Assembly: GCA_023428695.1 (NCBI GenBank)
Contig: JAEYWY010000022.1
Location: 186,001-250,000, forward strand
Length of the DNA: 64,000 nt
Direction of reading: 5' to 3'
Source of the DNA: Bacteroidota bacterium
Lineage (GTDB): Bacteria; Bacteroidota; Bacteroidia; Cytophagales; Cyclobacteriaceae
In this document: positions 52,152-61,218 of the stretch, one piece after another
Position numbering within the stretch: position 1 is the first letter of the stretch
Layout: every line of letters starts with the position of its first letter
Made by a program: the position numbers and the translations under genes
The notes under the pieces: model-generated
What the model saw: only the letters and a program-made list of their open reading frames with translations
Databases searched by the model: none
What the model was told of the DNA's origin: nothing

Positions 52152-52701
52152 GAATGCTTAACCAATCATAAAATTTTGAAAATGTTTCCTGCGCACCATT
52201 GACAATGCACGCGCTTTCCTCCGCACTGTACGGTTCACTCAGCAATTGCCTGAACGCGGCCCACATTGTTCCCGATTCATTTCCATACGCGGAAAAGAAA
52301 CTCATTACGTGATCACTATTCAGGCGCATTTGCAGAAGTCGTGCGATAATGGGTCCGCCAAGCGTCGAACCTTCAACCACGTACATCACACCCAGTGCTG
52401 CGTGATAGTTGTCCACCACGGGAAGTGATGTACACAAATCCGGTACATACTCCGCTCTCCCAAGATTTTTGATATCGTCAAGGATACGCCAGGCTTTTCG
52501 GCGTTTGTCGAAATCATGTTTACGGTGACCAACAAACCACGGCTGAACAACTGACTCAAGTGCGCCATAAAAACCATAAAGTATCGAGAGCAGCGTCTGA
52601 TAATCGTCAACATTTTGAACATCAGCAACCCGATGTAAAAGTCTCTTTTCGAGCATAGCATGACTCACTCGGGTATGGTCTTTCAGTTGAACGGCAAGCA
52701 T
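52144..52701 (-). CDS. bphO: Biliverdin-producing heme oxygenase
   Basis: This 185-residue heme oxygenase opens heme to biliverdin, iron and CO. The proximal heme ligand is probably His14 (DHTRVSHAMLEKRL), and the distal helix glycines are in VVEGSTLGGPIIARLL (about 107-123). It is the first gene of the phytochrome operon and overlaps the photoreceptor gene by 8 bp, so its product is the chromophore supply. An inverted repeat lies about 105 bp upstream of the start. Confidence 0.93.
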   Translation of the reverse strand: MLAVQLKDHTRVSHAMLEKRLLHRVADVQNVDDYQTLLSILYGFYGALESVVQPWFVGHRKHDFDKRRKAWRILDDIKNLGRAEYVPDLCTSLPVVDNYHAALGVMYVVEGSTLGGPIIARLLQMRLNSDHVMSFFSAYGNESGTMWAAFRQLLSEPYSAEESACIVNGAQETFSKFYDWLSIHD

Positions 52702-52804
52702 GAAACGTGGTCTGGATTATCAGGTATTCAATATGGACAAATCCTGTTATTACACAAAAGCCCGTGGCGTGAACTGTGAAATTAACATTGACGGGTAGCG
52801 TCAC

Positions 52805-52821
52805 ATTGATCTGAAATCAAT
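52805..52821. promoter_or_regulatory. Inverted repeat upstream of bphO
   Basis: ATTGAT and ATCAAT flank CTGAA, a 6-bp dyad in the 158-bp gap upstream of the phytochrome operon. It could be an operator or a hairpin; nothing else supports it. Confidence 0.2.
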
Positions 52822-52859
52822 ATGATAAAAAACATGCCAGCGGCGATGGGGCTATTGTT

Positions 52860-53381
52860 CTACAGTGACTTTGTAATCACGGCCGCGTACATCTCGCGCG
52901 TCCCGTAAATCGAAGGATGTGTTCCTGTTTTCATAGCGGACATTCCGAGCCTGGAAACTAATCGCCGCAGTGAGTCGAAACTGATTGGATAAGGTACCCA
53001 CGGGTTCGATGCTTCCGTGTCGTACTCAACAATCAAGATCCTTCCCTCTGGCAAAAGCAGTGCACTTAAGGATTGCATAAGAGAATCTTTGTCAGCAACA
53101 AAATGCAGTGAGCTCGCCATGAGAATACCATTCAATTGCGGCAAGGTTAAAGAGATGTCTGTAAAATCGGCGTGGATAGTTTTGATAATTTCAGAGTGCG
53201 AATTGGAGAGCGTTCTCAGACCCTTTTCATCTTTATCAACAGCGAAGATTGTACTTTCCCTGCTGAGCAGGGACGCAAGTGCAATCGTAAAGGTACCGGC
53301 GCCACATCCGAGGTCTGCCCACCGGAGGTCATAGCGATTTACGCCGGGAGATATCAACCTGATCGCCGCTGACTTGTCCAT
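52860..53381 (-). CDS. Class I SAM-dependent methyltransferase
   Basis: This 173-residue small methyltransferase has SAM motif I ADLGCGAGTFTIALA (about 22-36), an acidic loop FAVDKDEKGL, ADFTDI (motif II) and LNGILMASSLHFVADK, then LPEGRILIVEYDTEASNPWVPYP. The substrate is unknown. I chose the ATG at 53381; the frame extends 25 codons upstream, where it would add an unlikely cysteine-rich leader. It follows the DUF4407 gene on the same strand. Confidence 0.8.
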   Translation of the reverse strand: MDKSAAIRLISPGVNRYDLRWADLGCGAGTFTIALASLLSRESTIFAVDKDEKGLRTLSNSHSEIIKTIHADFTDISLTLPQLNGILMASSLHFVADKDSLMQSLSALLLPEGRILIVEYDTEASNPWVPYPISFDSLRRLVSRLGMSAMKTGTHPSIYGTREMYAAVITKSL

Positions 53382-53457
53382 CGCGACGAAGGTAAGCGAA
53401 ATTGTTTGATTGTAAAACGCGTGCGACCTCAGGCAACATCGGAAAAAATTAAACAAC

Positions 53458-54510
53458 TCAACCCTTCTTCAACGCTTGTTCAAGGCGTTCCTTGATGAAA
53501 GCCCGTTCTTCTTCGGGCATTTCCGCCGATTGACCACGCGTTCCTGCGCTCGCACGTGCAAGTTCTTCCGTCTCCTGACAGATGAATCGGAATTCTTCGG
53601 CTTTGAGCAGATTATCATACGGACCGCGTGGCGCTATCAGTTTCACCAGTACCGGAACCGTTTCAAGTACAACAAGCAGCAACATGATAGCAAAGCCTGC
53701 CCACCAGATCGGCGGACTTTGTGTCTTTACGCGCGAGAGGGCCTCCATGCGCGCAGCGAGTCCGTTGCGTTTTGTGAACGACAACGCTGCAAGGTTCGCC
53801 TGACGCAGCGAATCATTCTCCCGAATCTTATTTTCGAGTTCGTAAACCTTCAAACCATTTTCGCGCGAAAGCGCATCCAACTCTGTTGATGCGCGATCAG
53901 CATCCGCCTTTTTGATTTTATAAATCGGACCAAGATTCCGGCGTCGGCTTCCCCCTGTTCCGTCAGCCTCCTCCCGCGCGATGCGGTCAAGTTCGTCACG
54001 ATTCGCCTGCTTTTCCCCGACCTGTGCCTGTAACGCTGCTATCTCACCGCGCAATGACGCATCGCGTTGAACAAATCGTTCCCTGACCTCCTGCTCCTGC
54101 CGTGCATAGGCCTGCTGCTCCATGACCGTCAGCTCAGGTTCGATTTCCTTTTGAAAAATCCGAAGTTCAAGAGGCTTTGCGATAACAAGAGAGATCACAA
54201 TCGCAACAAGCAATCGCGGCAATGCCGAAAGCAGCTCCTTTGATGCCCTGCCTTCTTTCCGCATACTCGATACGATGTACCTGTCGAGGTTGAAGATCAT
54301 CAGTCCCCATACCAGGCCAAGTCCTATGGCGATAATGTAGCTGTCAAAAACGGTGAAGAAGGCAAAGGCTGCGGACAGGAATGCAAAAACTCCCGTAAAG
54401 AAAATGGCGGCACCCAGGCCGGCATACTTACTCGTTTCAGAAGGGCATTGCCGGAGAAATTCCATGTGAACCCCCGAGCACAGCAGAAAAAATTGCGTGA
54501 TGTGTTTCAT
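53458..54510 (-). CDS. DUF4407 membrane protein
   Basis: This 350-residue protein has two pairs of membrane segments around a central coiled coil: helices at about 28-55 and 60-80, another near 95-115, and a last one near 270-290 (WWAGFAIMLLLVVLETVPVLVKL). The middle (125-255) is a charged coiled coil with EEADGTGGSRRRNLGP inside. The N-terminal CSGVHMEFLRQCPSETSKYAGLGAAIFFTGVFAFLS and FNLDRYIVSS are hallmarks of DUF4407. Function is unknown; the topology suggests a membrane scaffold. Confidence 0.88.
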   Translation of the reverse strand: MKHITQFFLLCSGVHMEFLRQCPSETSKYAGLGAAIFFTGVFAFLSAAFAFFTVFDSYIIAIGLGLVWGLMIFNLDRYIVSSMRKEGRASKELLSALPRLLVAIVISLVIAKPLELRIFQKEIEPELTVMEQQAYARQEQEVRERFVQRDASLRGEIAALQAQVGEKQANRDELDRIAREEADGTGGSRRRNLGPIYKIKKADADRASTELDALSRENGLKVYELENKIRENDSLRQANLAALSFTKRNGLAARMEALSRVKTQSPPIWWAGFAIMLLLVVLETVPVLVKLIAPRGPYDNLLKAEEFRFICQETEELARASAGTRGQSAEMPEEERAFIKERLEQALKKG

Positions 54511-54666
54511 CAGGTTGGGCAAAATTGGTTTTATAGCTTAAGTTGTGCCAGTTTAAAAAACGGACAACGCCGGCTCAATCGGCAACGGACATTCCGGACG
54601 GTGTACACTATTGAACAAGGCGCTGTTCACGAATGAAAATGGCATCTGAATTTTAACACATCATTC

Positions 54667-54930
54667 ATGGCTGCATGTGATCCTATTCAATTCTCAGGAA
54701 TAACCCCCGATGTCTTCAATCAGATATCGAAGCAACTCGCCGACAAAGGTTTCCATCTTTCCGGTCCGCGCGGAACCGTAAGTGGTCCTTTCGGAATTGT
54801 CATTGCGTATGACTGGAACGAAGAGACCGGCGACATTCGTCTGGAAGTTGTCGAAAAAAGCTTCTTTGTTCCCTGTTCCCAGATCCGGGATCAGTTGACC
54901 AACGCGTTTCACAAGTATGTAAAATCCTAA
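54667..54930 (+). CDS. Small cytoplasmic protein of unknown function
   Basis: This 87-residue soluble protein has alternating strands and helices: FNQISKQLADKGFHLSGPRGTVSGPFGIVIAYDWNEETGDIRLEVVEKSFFVPCSQIRDQLTNAF. The pattern resembles small single-domain proteins found in several bacteria, but I cannot name the family. Confidence 0.6.
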   Translation: MAACDPIQFSGITPDVFNQISKQLADKGFHLSGPRGTVSGPFGIVIAYDWNEETGDIRLEVVEKSFFVPCSQIRDQLTNAFHKYVKS

Positions 54931-55011
54931 CTCCCGGCTTCACCGGACGGTTGCGAATGTTTACCGGTTCAGAACTTTGTCATCGCTGTATCGGTTGAGC
55001 AAACAGTTTGT

Positions 55012-55019
55012 TATCTTTG
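55012..55019 (+). promoter_or_regulatory. Probable -7 box for the S8 protease gene
   Basis: TATCTTTG is an exact match to TAnnTTTG, 29 bp before the protease ATG. No good TTTG is found at the usual distance upstream. Confidence 0.45.
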
Positions 55020-55048
55020 ACTTAACGAGATTACACCTCGCCATTCCC

Positions 55049-56197
55049 ATGAAAACCGTTCAATGGCTCGCGCCGGTCTCTTTACTCATGCTTGTAGCCT
55101 GCAGCGAGCCGGAACCAAAATCAAGACGTGACGACTGTCTTACGATGTCTTCCAAAAGCAACGGACTACCCGTTGCTGATCGTTATATCATATCGTTACC
55201 CCTGGAGGAAGAAACGGATTCCGGCAGAAAAGCAATCACGCAGGCGACGGAAGTACTGAAAAGACATGGCGTTGCCGGCGACCGTATTATCAATCAGTTC
55301 ACAGGCTCGTTTTCGCACGTTGTGGTACGACTCACAGCGGAAGAAGCCGGCAGGTTTACCGATGACAATTCAATTGCGCACATCGAACAAGACAAAGTGG
55401 TATCCATGTGCGCATGCTTCAGCGTTATTGAGCCAACACTGATAACCTGGAACGTTGAGAAGACAGGTTATGGCGACGGCACCGGCAAGACAGCGTGGCT
55501 TCTTGATACCGGCATCGACCTGAAACATCCAGACCTCAACGTTGACACCATACGCAGCCGTTCGTTTATACCGGATGATGAAAGTGCTCAGGATGAAAAT
55601 GGACACGGTACACACGTCGCCGGAATTATCGGCGCACTGAACAACCATATTGGTACACTCGGTGTTGCGAGCGGAACCCGGCTTGTCGGACTCAAGGTGC
55701 TTGACAGTGAAGGAAACGGATACCTTTCCTACGTACTTGATGCCATCAGTTACGCGAACGAGAATGCAAAAAATGGAGAAGTTGTCAATATCAGCCTCGC
55801 GGTTGAAGAAATGTCTGACATACTCGATCAGGAGATCATCAGCCTTGCCAAAAAGGGGATATACGTCGTCATTGCGGCGGGAAATGATTCAGAACCTGCA
55901 AGCAATTACTCACCGGGGCGAACGAATGGGACAAATATTTACACGATCAGTGCTGTGGACAGCCTGGACCGGTTCGCAGACTTTTCCAACTATGGCAATG
56001 ACGCCGTGGACTTTGCGGCTCCTGGTGTCCGTGTGCTCTCTACGTATATGGAGGGGAAGTATGCCATAATGAGCGGAACATCCATGGCGGCTCCGCATGT
56101 TTCGGGGCTTCTGCTTATTAATGAAGGGAAAATCAATTCTGATACATACGCGTTGAACGACCCTGATGGTGTCGCTGACCCCGTTGCCCGAAAGTAA
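55049..56197 (+). CDS. S8 subtilisin-family protease lipoprotein
   Basis: This 382-residue secreted serine protease has a lipoprotein signal (LVAC, Cys18). An I9-type inhibitor propeptide follows (about 45-125; RYIISLPLEEE, FSHVVVRLTAEEA, NSIAHIEQDKVV), then the catalytic domain with Asp153 (WLLDTGID), His186 (NGHGTHVAG) and Ser345 (GTSMAAPHVSG). It resembles proteinase K/thermitase-type enzymes. The protein ends soon after the domain, with no sorting domain. I chose the ATG at 55049 because it gives the lipobox. Confidence 0.93.
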   Translation: MKTVQWLAPVSLLMLVACSEPEPKSRRDDCLTMSSKSNGLPVADRYIISLPLEEETDSGRKAITQATEVLKRHGVAGDRIINQFTGSFSHVVVRLTAEEAGRFTDDNSIAHIEQDKVVSMCACFSVIEPTLITWNVEKTGYGDGTGKTAWLLDTGIDLKHPDLNVDTIRSRSFIPDDESAQDENGHGTHVAGIIGALNNHIGTLGVASGTRLVGLKVLDSEGNGYLSYVLDAISYANENAKNGEVVNISLAVEEMSDILDQEIISLAKKGIYVVIAAGNDSEPASNYSPGRTNGTNIYTISAVDSLDRFADFSNYGNDAVDFAAPGVRVLSTYMEGKYAIMSGTSMAAPHVSGLLLINEGKINSDTYALNDPDGVADPVARK

Positions 56198-56332
56198 TTC
56201 AATTCGCCCCTCACCCGTTCGTTCACCGAAAGAAAACTGATTCGAACGCCAAACCGGCGCCGGCAAAAGCTAATGGCACTTGTTTTTTGACTGATCTGTC
56301 AGACAAGATTCTTTACTAATACGCCAACCTTT

Positions 56333-57061
56333 ATGAAAGCCACAGCTTTTGCAACACTGTTTTGCCTTTTCTTCATAGGATGCGCCGATGACTTCTCTGA
56401 AAAAGACAATACAGAAGCATTCGAGGAACTCCCACCGGAGATAATTGCCTCAAAGCCATGCAACACTTTATACCAGGGAATCATGGCTATGTATCCCGAA
56501 CACAAGCGCAACAACGAATCTCATTCGGAGTTGTTTGATCCTGCAACGGAAAAACGAATCGTGCTTACACGTGAAACAGAAGTGTATGCCTCATTCATTT
56601 CCGAAGGCGCCGGATGGGCTAACACATTCGGATACTATACATATAATGTTAACAGTCCCCCGGGATCGTCTGCCGATGTCAAAAAGTATGTTCTCTTTCC
56701 AAATGTGTCTGACGACATACTTGAGCAGGGTGATATGCTGCAACTGGGTGAAGGAAAGTTTCCTGCAGGAACAGTGATCGGATTCTTTCTGATTGCCAGG
56801 GGTTATGAAAATGGCCTGGTACACTATAACAAGCCGACGTCATACACCGATCCACACCTGAACAAGAACGCTTATCAGCAACATATTCTCTTCAAGGAAG
56901 GTGAATGTGGTGATATCGTGCTGGGATTCGAAGACAGGGCACTTGACCATGAGGATTGCGACTTCGACTATAACGACATCATCATGACTGTCGCCGACAA
57001 CAGGGATCAACTTGAAACGGTTTCGTTCGACCTTTCCGCGGTAAAACAACTCCAGCGATAA
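56333..57061 (+). CDS. DUF4114 domain lipoprotein
   Basis: This 242-residue lipoprotein (FFIGC, Cys17) ends in a DUF4114 domain: TVIGFFLIARGYENGLV, HILFKEGECGDIVLGFEDRALDHEDCDFDYNDIIMTV. The aspartate-rich DxDxxDFDYND tail is the family signature and probably binds calcium. DUF4114 proteins in Bacteroidota are often surface-exposed. It follows the S8 lipoprotein gene by 135 bp in the same direction. Confidence 0.86.
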   Translation: MKATAFATLFCLFFIGCADDFSEKDNTEAFEELPPEIIASKPCNTLYQGIMAMYPEHKRNNESHSELFDPATEKRIVLTRETEVYASFISEGAGWANTFGYYTYNVNSPPGSSADVKKYVLFPNVSDDILEQGDMLQLGEGKFPAGTVIGFFLIARGYENGLVHYNKPTSYTDPHLNKNAYQQHILFKEGECGDIVLGFEDRALDHEDCDFDYNDIIMTVADNRDQLETVSFDLSAVKQLQR

Positions 57062-57150
57062 CAGCCGGACAAAATTACCCGGTAAAAGCAGGTCAGGAAT
57101 TAGGTTAGGAACGGTTCGCAGGCAACAGAAACGATTACAAAAAAATCGTA

Positions 57151-57321
57151 TCAGTTAAGGTTCATGTATTTGAAGCTCTGGGCTAACTCCACTGTGAGTA
57201 CCCGGTCAACGCGAACCAGTTTCTCCTGAAGTTGTCCAAGACGTGATTCGAGAATCTCAATTCTTTTGCTGAGGTGGAAGATCAGCTTTACTTGTTCGGG
57301 GGTGAGGCCGTCGAGGTTCAT
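57151..57321 (-). CDS. Small coiled-coil protein (56 residues)
   Basis: This 56-residue ORF begins MNLDGLTPEQVKLIFHLSKRI and continues as a heptad-like coiled coil (EILESRLGQLQEKLVRVDRVLTVELAQSF) ending YMNLN. TATTTTTG, a -7 match, lies at 57351-57344, 22 bp before the ATG. It is too short to rest on homology, but it has a protein-like amphipathic helix pattern and fills an otherwise empty gap. Confidence 0.55.
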   Translation of the reverse strand: MNLDGLTPEQVKLIFHLSKRIEILESRLGQLQEKLVRVDRVLTVELAQSFKYMNLN

Positions 57322-57583
57322 ATCTTTTTGCTTTTAGGTAAAACAAAAATAGGCGCAACCACCTGGCCGAAGCCACTGCGCCCGATTCATAAACTTACAC
57401 GACTGAGTTTTTCCGCCACCACCCGAAGCAATTGGATTGTCTTCGGCGGAAGCCGCAAAAACAGCCTGCAATCGCAAAAACCGGTAGCCGAATTAATGCG
57501 GGCTACTCCCATCCATGTGGCGGTTTCTGTTGATTTCCGACAAAAGACGTTGCATTTTCACGGCAAACCCATCATCGCAAGGC

Positions 57584-58534
57584 ATGAAGTATCGAAAAAT
57601 TGAAGGCGCCACCAGATTGGATCATTTCATCGAACCAATGCTCGCTCAGACGACCGACCGTGAAGCTTTTACCAATAAAGACTGGGTGTTTGAAGTGAAA
57701 TGGGATGGTTACCGGGCAATCGCGGAAGTATCGAAAAATTCAGTGAAACTGTATTCAAGAAACGGGCTTTCGTTCGCAAAAGCATATCCGGTTATTTACG
57801 ACGCTCTCAAATCAATAAAGAAAGAAATGATCATTGATGGTGAGATTGTCGTTTTTGATGAGAATGGCAAGCCCAGTTTTCAGAAGATGCAGAACTACTC
57901 CAGCCATTCACGGGATCCAATTGTTTACTACGTATTCGACTGCCTCAGTTACGGAGGAAAAGATCTCCGGTCGCTGTCGCTGCTCGAACGCAAGGCAATT
58001 CTCCAAAAACATCTCAAGGATACCGACGTAGTTCGTTTCTGTGATCATGTCGTTGAAGATGGTGAGGCGCTTTTTAACGCAATCCGGGAACAGGGACTGG
58101 AAGGAATGATTGCCAAAAAGAGCGACTCGCAATATCACAATGGCAAACGGACTCCCTACTGGCTGAAGATCCGGAACATAAAAATGGAAGAGGCCGTGAT
58201 CGTGGGTTTCACTGCGCCGAAGGGAAGCCGGAAAGGGTTTGGCTCTCTCCTGCTGGCGCAATATCAAAAACATAAACTTGTCTACATTGGAAATGTCGGA
58301 ACAGGATTCAACGATAGCTTGTTGACCGATCTGACGCGTAAGTTTGCTGCTATCACACGTGCAACCTCCCCGTTAAGAGACGCCGTTAATGTAGACAAAA
58401 GCACCACCTGGATAACACCCAGCTATGTATGCCAGGTGAAGTACACAGAAAAAACCACCGAGGGAATCCTCAGGCATCCCGTGTTCCTGGGCTTGCGCGT
58501 TGACAAGCGCCCGGAAGAAGTGAAATTCACCTGA
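57584..58534 (+). CDS. ATP-dependent DNA ligase (LigD ligase-domain type)
   Basis: This 316-residue stand-alone ATP-dependent ligase has the nucleotidyl Lys39 in EVKWDGYRA (KxDGxR), then LYSRNGLSF, DGEIVVFD, EGMIAKKSDSQY, TPYWLKIRN and an OB-fold with GFTAPKGSRKGFGSLLLAQY and EGILRHPVFLGLR. It matches the ligase domain of LigD used in non-homologous end joining, but the polymerase and phosphoesterase domains are absent. Ku is not in the window. The ATG at 57584 gives the normal N-terminus. Confidence 0.92.
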   Translation: MKYRKIEGATRLDHFIEPMLAQTTDREAFTNKDWVFEVKWDGYRAIAEVSKNSVKLYSRNGLSFAKAYPVIYDALKSIKKEMIIDGEIVVFDENGKPSFQKMQNYSSHSRDPIVYYVFDCLSYGGKDLRSLSLLERKAILQKHLKDTDVVRFCDHVVEDGEALFNAIREQGLEGMIAKKSDSQYHNGKRTPYWLKIRNIKMEEAVIVGFTAPKGSRKGFGSLLLAQYQKHKLVYIGNVGTGFNDSLLTDLTRKFAAITRATSPLRDAVNVDKSTTWITPSYVCQVKYTEKTTEGILRHPVFLGLRVDKRPEEVKFT

Positions 58535-58575
58535 TTCTGTACAGTAGCTGATACGTTGCGTGTGGAAATTGATCC

Positions 58576-58869
58576 TCAGTTCAGCGAATGATCCCTCATT
58601 CGCATGGATGTCATCCGGGGTGAGCGGACCGCCGCCGGGATTCTGTTTTCATGAAGAAGGTGTTTAACCTTACGTTCCCACAGGTCGCGGGAGAACCGAA
58701 ACGTGACCCGGCCAGCGATGTCTTCTTCCGGCGTTGTGGCGTTTTCCAGGCATAATTCTGAAAGAGTCCGGTACAGTTGGGCGTTATTGTACCGAAGGTA
58801 AACTTCCCATAGCTTCACCGTTACCGTTTCTTCAACCTCAGATACTTCAGGCGTGTGGAATGTAGTCAT
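58576..58869 (-). CDS. Small hypothetical protein
   Basis: This 97-residue protein has an acidic start (MTTFHTPEVSEVEETVTVKLWEVYLRY), a middle helix YRTLSELCLENATTPEEDIAGRV and a basic end. I recognise no family. It is convergent with the ligase gene, 41 bp apart. Confidence 0.45.
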   Translation of the reverse strand: MTTFHTPEVSEVEETVTVKLWEVYLRYNNAQLYRTLSELCLENATTPEEDIAGRVTFRFSRDLWERKVKHLLHENRIPAAVRSPRMTSMRMRDHSLN

Positions 58870-59051
58870 AGTTAGGAATTTGGCTGAAAAGTCATTACCT
58901 AAAATCTGATACCAGCCCGGCGAAAAGCAGCCGGAGCAGCGAGCATTTTTCCCGAAAAAATTACACAGGCATCAAGTGGACTTTGATCTGCATTTTTGAA
59001 AAACATAATCATTCTATTATTGAAGTCGTGATCACTCTGGCCGTGACAACT

Positions 59052-59852
59052 ATGGAAGAACCGGACAACATTATTCTTTACAATACAAGAATCTACGAAG
59101 AGGAAAACCTCACACCTGAGGAATTCCTTGAGAAGGTTAGCCGCGTCAAACGCATCAGAACATCCCGGGATCTGATGTTTACCTTCTTCCCGGCGACGCG
59201 AAAAGAAATGGATCGCAACCTGAAGCTTTGGGAATTTTGCAATGGCAACACAAACGCCTTGAACTATGAGAATCACAAATACTTCATTCTCATGCTCCCG
59301 AAATGGCTTTATCTCTTTCTGCGATACACCCCGCGCGACAAAGTCGAAAATGCAATTGTCGTTGCGCTGACCGGGCTTTACGCCGGCGATCCCGACCAGC
59401 GCACCAAAATGGAGACTTCCCTGGAACGAAGCCTCTACCTCCGTGTAAGGGAGAACTTTAATGAGCACTTCAGTGACTTTGAAGATTTCACTTTCATCGT
59501 CGCGCAGGACTGGAACCTTGCCGATAACATCAACGACGAATACTTCGAAAAGCGCAAACGGTTCATTTCCAGATTTGACTATTTTTTCCGCGATCACTGC
59601 GGGAATGCGCTTATCCTGCCTTTTGTTTACCCGATTTATGATCCGCGTTTCGGACAAAAATCCGCCTTCTGCAAGATGAATTTCGACGTTCGGCTGGTCA
59701 ACTCATACTTCACGAGGAGTGACTGGAAGCGCATCGTTCAGGGGCAGTCATCCGATGAACTGATACGGATCGACAGCGAAGAGGAACCATGGATGAACTG
59801 GATTCGGAATTACCAACGCGCCAACGGAATCTCGCGTCAGGCCAATTTTTAG
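59052..59852 (+). CDS. Hypothetical cytoplasmic protein
   Basis: This 266-residue soluble protein has many aromatic residues: LMFTFFPATRKEMDRNLKLWEF, YFILMLPKWLYLFLRYTPRDK, FDYFFRDHCGNALILPFVYPIYDPRFGQKSAFCKMN and EEEPWMNWIRNYQRANG. No motif is known to me. The ATG at 59052 was chosen over one 23 codons upstream. An antisense ORF of 252 codons covers most of it but is less protein-like. Confidence 0.65.
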   Translation: MEEPDNIILYNTRIYEEENLTPEEFLEKVSRVKRIRTSRDLMFTFFPATRKEMDRNLKLWEFCNGNTNALNYENHKYFILMLPKWLYLFLRYTPRDKVENAIVVALTGLYAGDPDQRTKMETSLERSLYLRVRENFNEHFSDFEDFTFIVAQDWNLADNINDEYFEKRKRFISRFDYFFRDHCGNALILPFVYPIYDPRFGQKSAFCKMNFDVRLVNSYFTRSDWKRIVQGQSSDELIRIDSEEEPWMNWIRNYQRANGISRQANF

Positions 59853-59944
59853 TCTCCTTTTGCAGCGACGCTGTGCAAACAAATCCAACCCGTTTGCCAG
59901 GGTTTTTATACCTTTAAGGTTTGTTGCCCCGTCATCTTAAGGTT

Positions 59945-60397
59945 ATGGAATTTAGTGTCACCTGCCGCGACTTCAACGCGCTCACACCTAACGAACTTTA
60001 CGCTATTCTTCGGCTGCGAAGTGAGGTCTTCGTCGTTGAACAACAATGTATATTTCTCGACGCCGACAATCTTGATCAGTTATGCGAACACGTGATGGTT
60101 CACAATCAAAACGGTTTACTGGTGGGGTGTACGCGACTCGTACCACCCGGCGTCGCCTTTGAGGAAATGTCAATCGGTCGGGTCGCTAGCCATCCTTCGG
60201 TACGCAAAAATGGCGTTGGCCGCCTTGTCATGAATGAAAGCATTACGCTGCTACACGCGCGCTACGGGAAACGCCCGATCAAAATTGGCGCACAATATTA
60301 TTTGAAGCGGTTTTACGAAAGCGTTGGCTTCAGGCAAATCGGAGAAATCTACGACGAAGACGGCATTGAACATATTCACATGATCAAACCCGCCTAA
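59945..60397 (+). CDS. ElaA-like GNAT-family N-acyltransferase
   Basis: This 150-residue GNAT protein is close to ElaA: ELYAILRLRSEVFVVEQQCIFLDADNLDQ, GRVASHPSVRKNGVGRLVM (acetyl-CoA loop, RxxGxG-like), IKIGAQYYLKRFYESVGFRQIGEIYDEDGIEHIHM. The substrate is unknown. It ends 69 bp before the nucleotidyltransferase gene. Confidence 0.9.
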   Translation: MEFSVTCRDFNALTPNELYAILRLRSEVFVVEQQCIFLDADNLDQLCEHVMVHNQNGLLVGCTRLVPPGVAFEEMSIGRVASHPSVRKNGVGRLVMNESITLLHARYGKRPIKIGAQYYLKRFYESVGFRQIGEIYDEDGIEHIHMIKPA

Positions 60398-60466
60398 TGC
60401 GGCCCGCCGTGGCACCGACTTTTTTACCCTTTCCTCTGCCCCAGTTGGGTGTCAGTTTGTATTTGA

Positions 60467-61216
60467 ATGACTATGATTGTTACAGAGGAACAGAAGAAGC
60501 AGGCACATGCCTTTTACAGGGAAGCGTTGGATGGGCTGAAGGAATGCGGCGTACCCTACATGCTGGGGGGAGCTTTTGCATTAAATCATCATACAGGTAT
60601 TTACAGGGATACGAAAGATCTTGATGTTTTTTGCCGGTCGGGCGACTATCCCAAAATCATCAAACATTTTTCCGCGCAGGGTTATCGAACCGAACTCACC
60701 GATGTACGATGGTTGGCGAAAATATTCAAGGATGAGTATTTCGTCGACGTCATCTTTGACACGGTCAATAACATTTGTACCGTCGATGACAGCTGGTTTG
60801 AAAACGCGTCACCGGGAGAGTTTGCCGGAACGCCGGTGCTCTTCCTTTCGGCGGAAGAATTGATTTGGTGCAAAATCTATGTTCAGAATCGCGAACGATT
60901 TGATGGTGCGGACGTAAACCACGTTATATTGCGCGCGGGCCGTAGTCTCGACTGGAACCGTGTGCTTGCGCGTTTTGAACAACACTGGCATCTTTTGCTT
61001 GCGCAGATTCTTATGTTTCAATTTGTGTATCCTTCCGACTTTCCGGACATCATTCCACGCTGGCTCTTCGATGAACTCATGCGCCGCGCCCGGGAACAGT
61101 ACGACCTTCCACCATCTGTCGCGAGGATTTGTCGCGGTCCGATCATCGATCAGACCCAGTACTGCATTGACATCAAGGAATGGGACTACAAGGTTCAGAC
61201 AATGAGAAGCGTTTAA
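60467..61216 (+). CDS. Nucleotidyltransferase-like protein
   Basis: This 249-residue protein shows a nucleotidyltransferase core: VPYMLGGAFALNHHTGIYRDTKDLDVFCRS, where GG and the DxD (Asp-Leu-Asp) are the expected pattern, then DVIFDTVNN for the third acidic residue. The C-terminal half is helical. It resembles small minimal nucleotidyltransferases of unknown substrate. It is followed, 2 bp later, by a metallophosphoesterase, so the two probably act together. Confidence 0.7.
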   Translation: MTMIVTEEQKKQAHAFYREALDGLKECGVPYMLGGAFALNHHTGIYRDTKDLDVFCRSGDYPKIIKHFSAQGYRTELTDVRWLAKIFKDEYFVDVIFDTVNNICTVDDSWFENASPGEFAGTPVLFLSAEELIWCKIYVQNRERFDGADVNHVILRAGRSLDWNRVLARFEQHWHLLLAQILMFQFVYPSDFPDIIPRWLFDELMRRAREQYDLPPSVARICRGPIIDQTQYCIDIKEWDYKVQTMRSV

Positions 61217-61218
61217 TC

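Noticed and set aside
58899..59657. 252-codon minus-strand ORF
   Set aside because: Antisense to the 59052-59852 frame, which has the more protein-like composition and an ATG in the right place. Neither has homology I know, so confidence is moderate.
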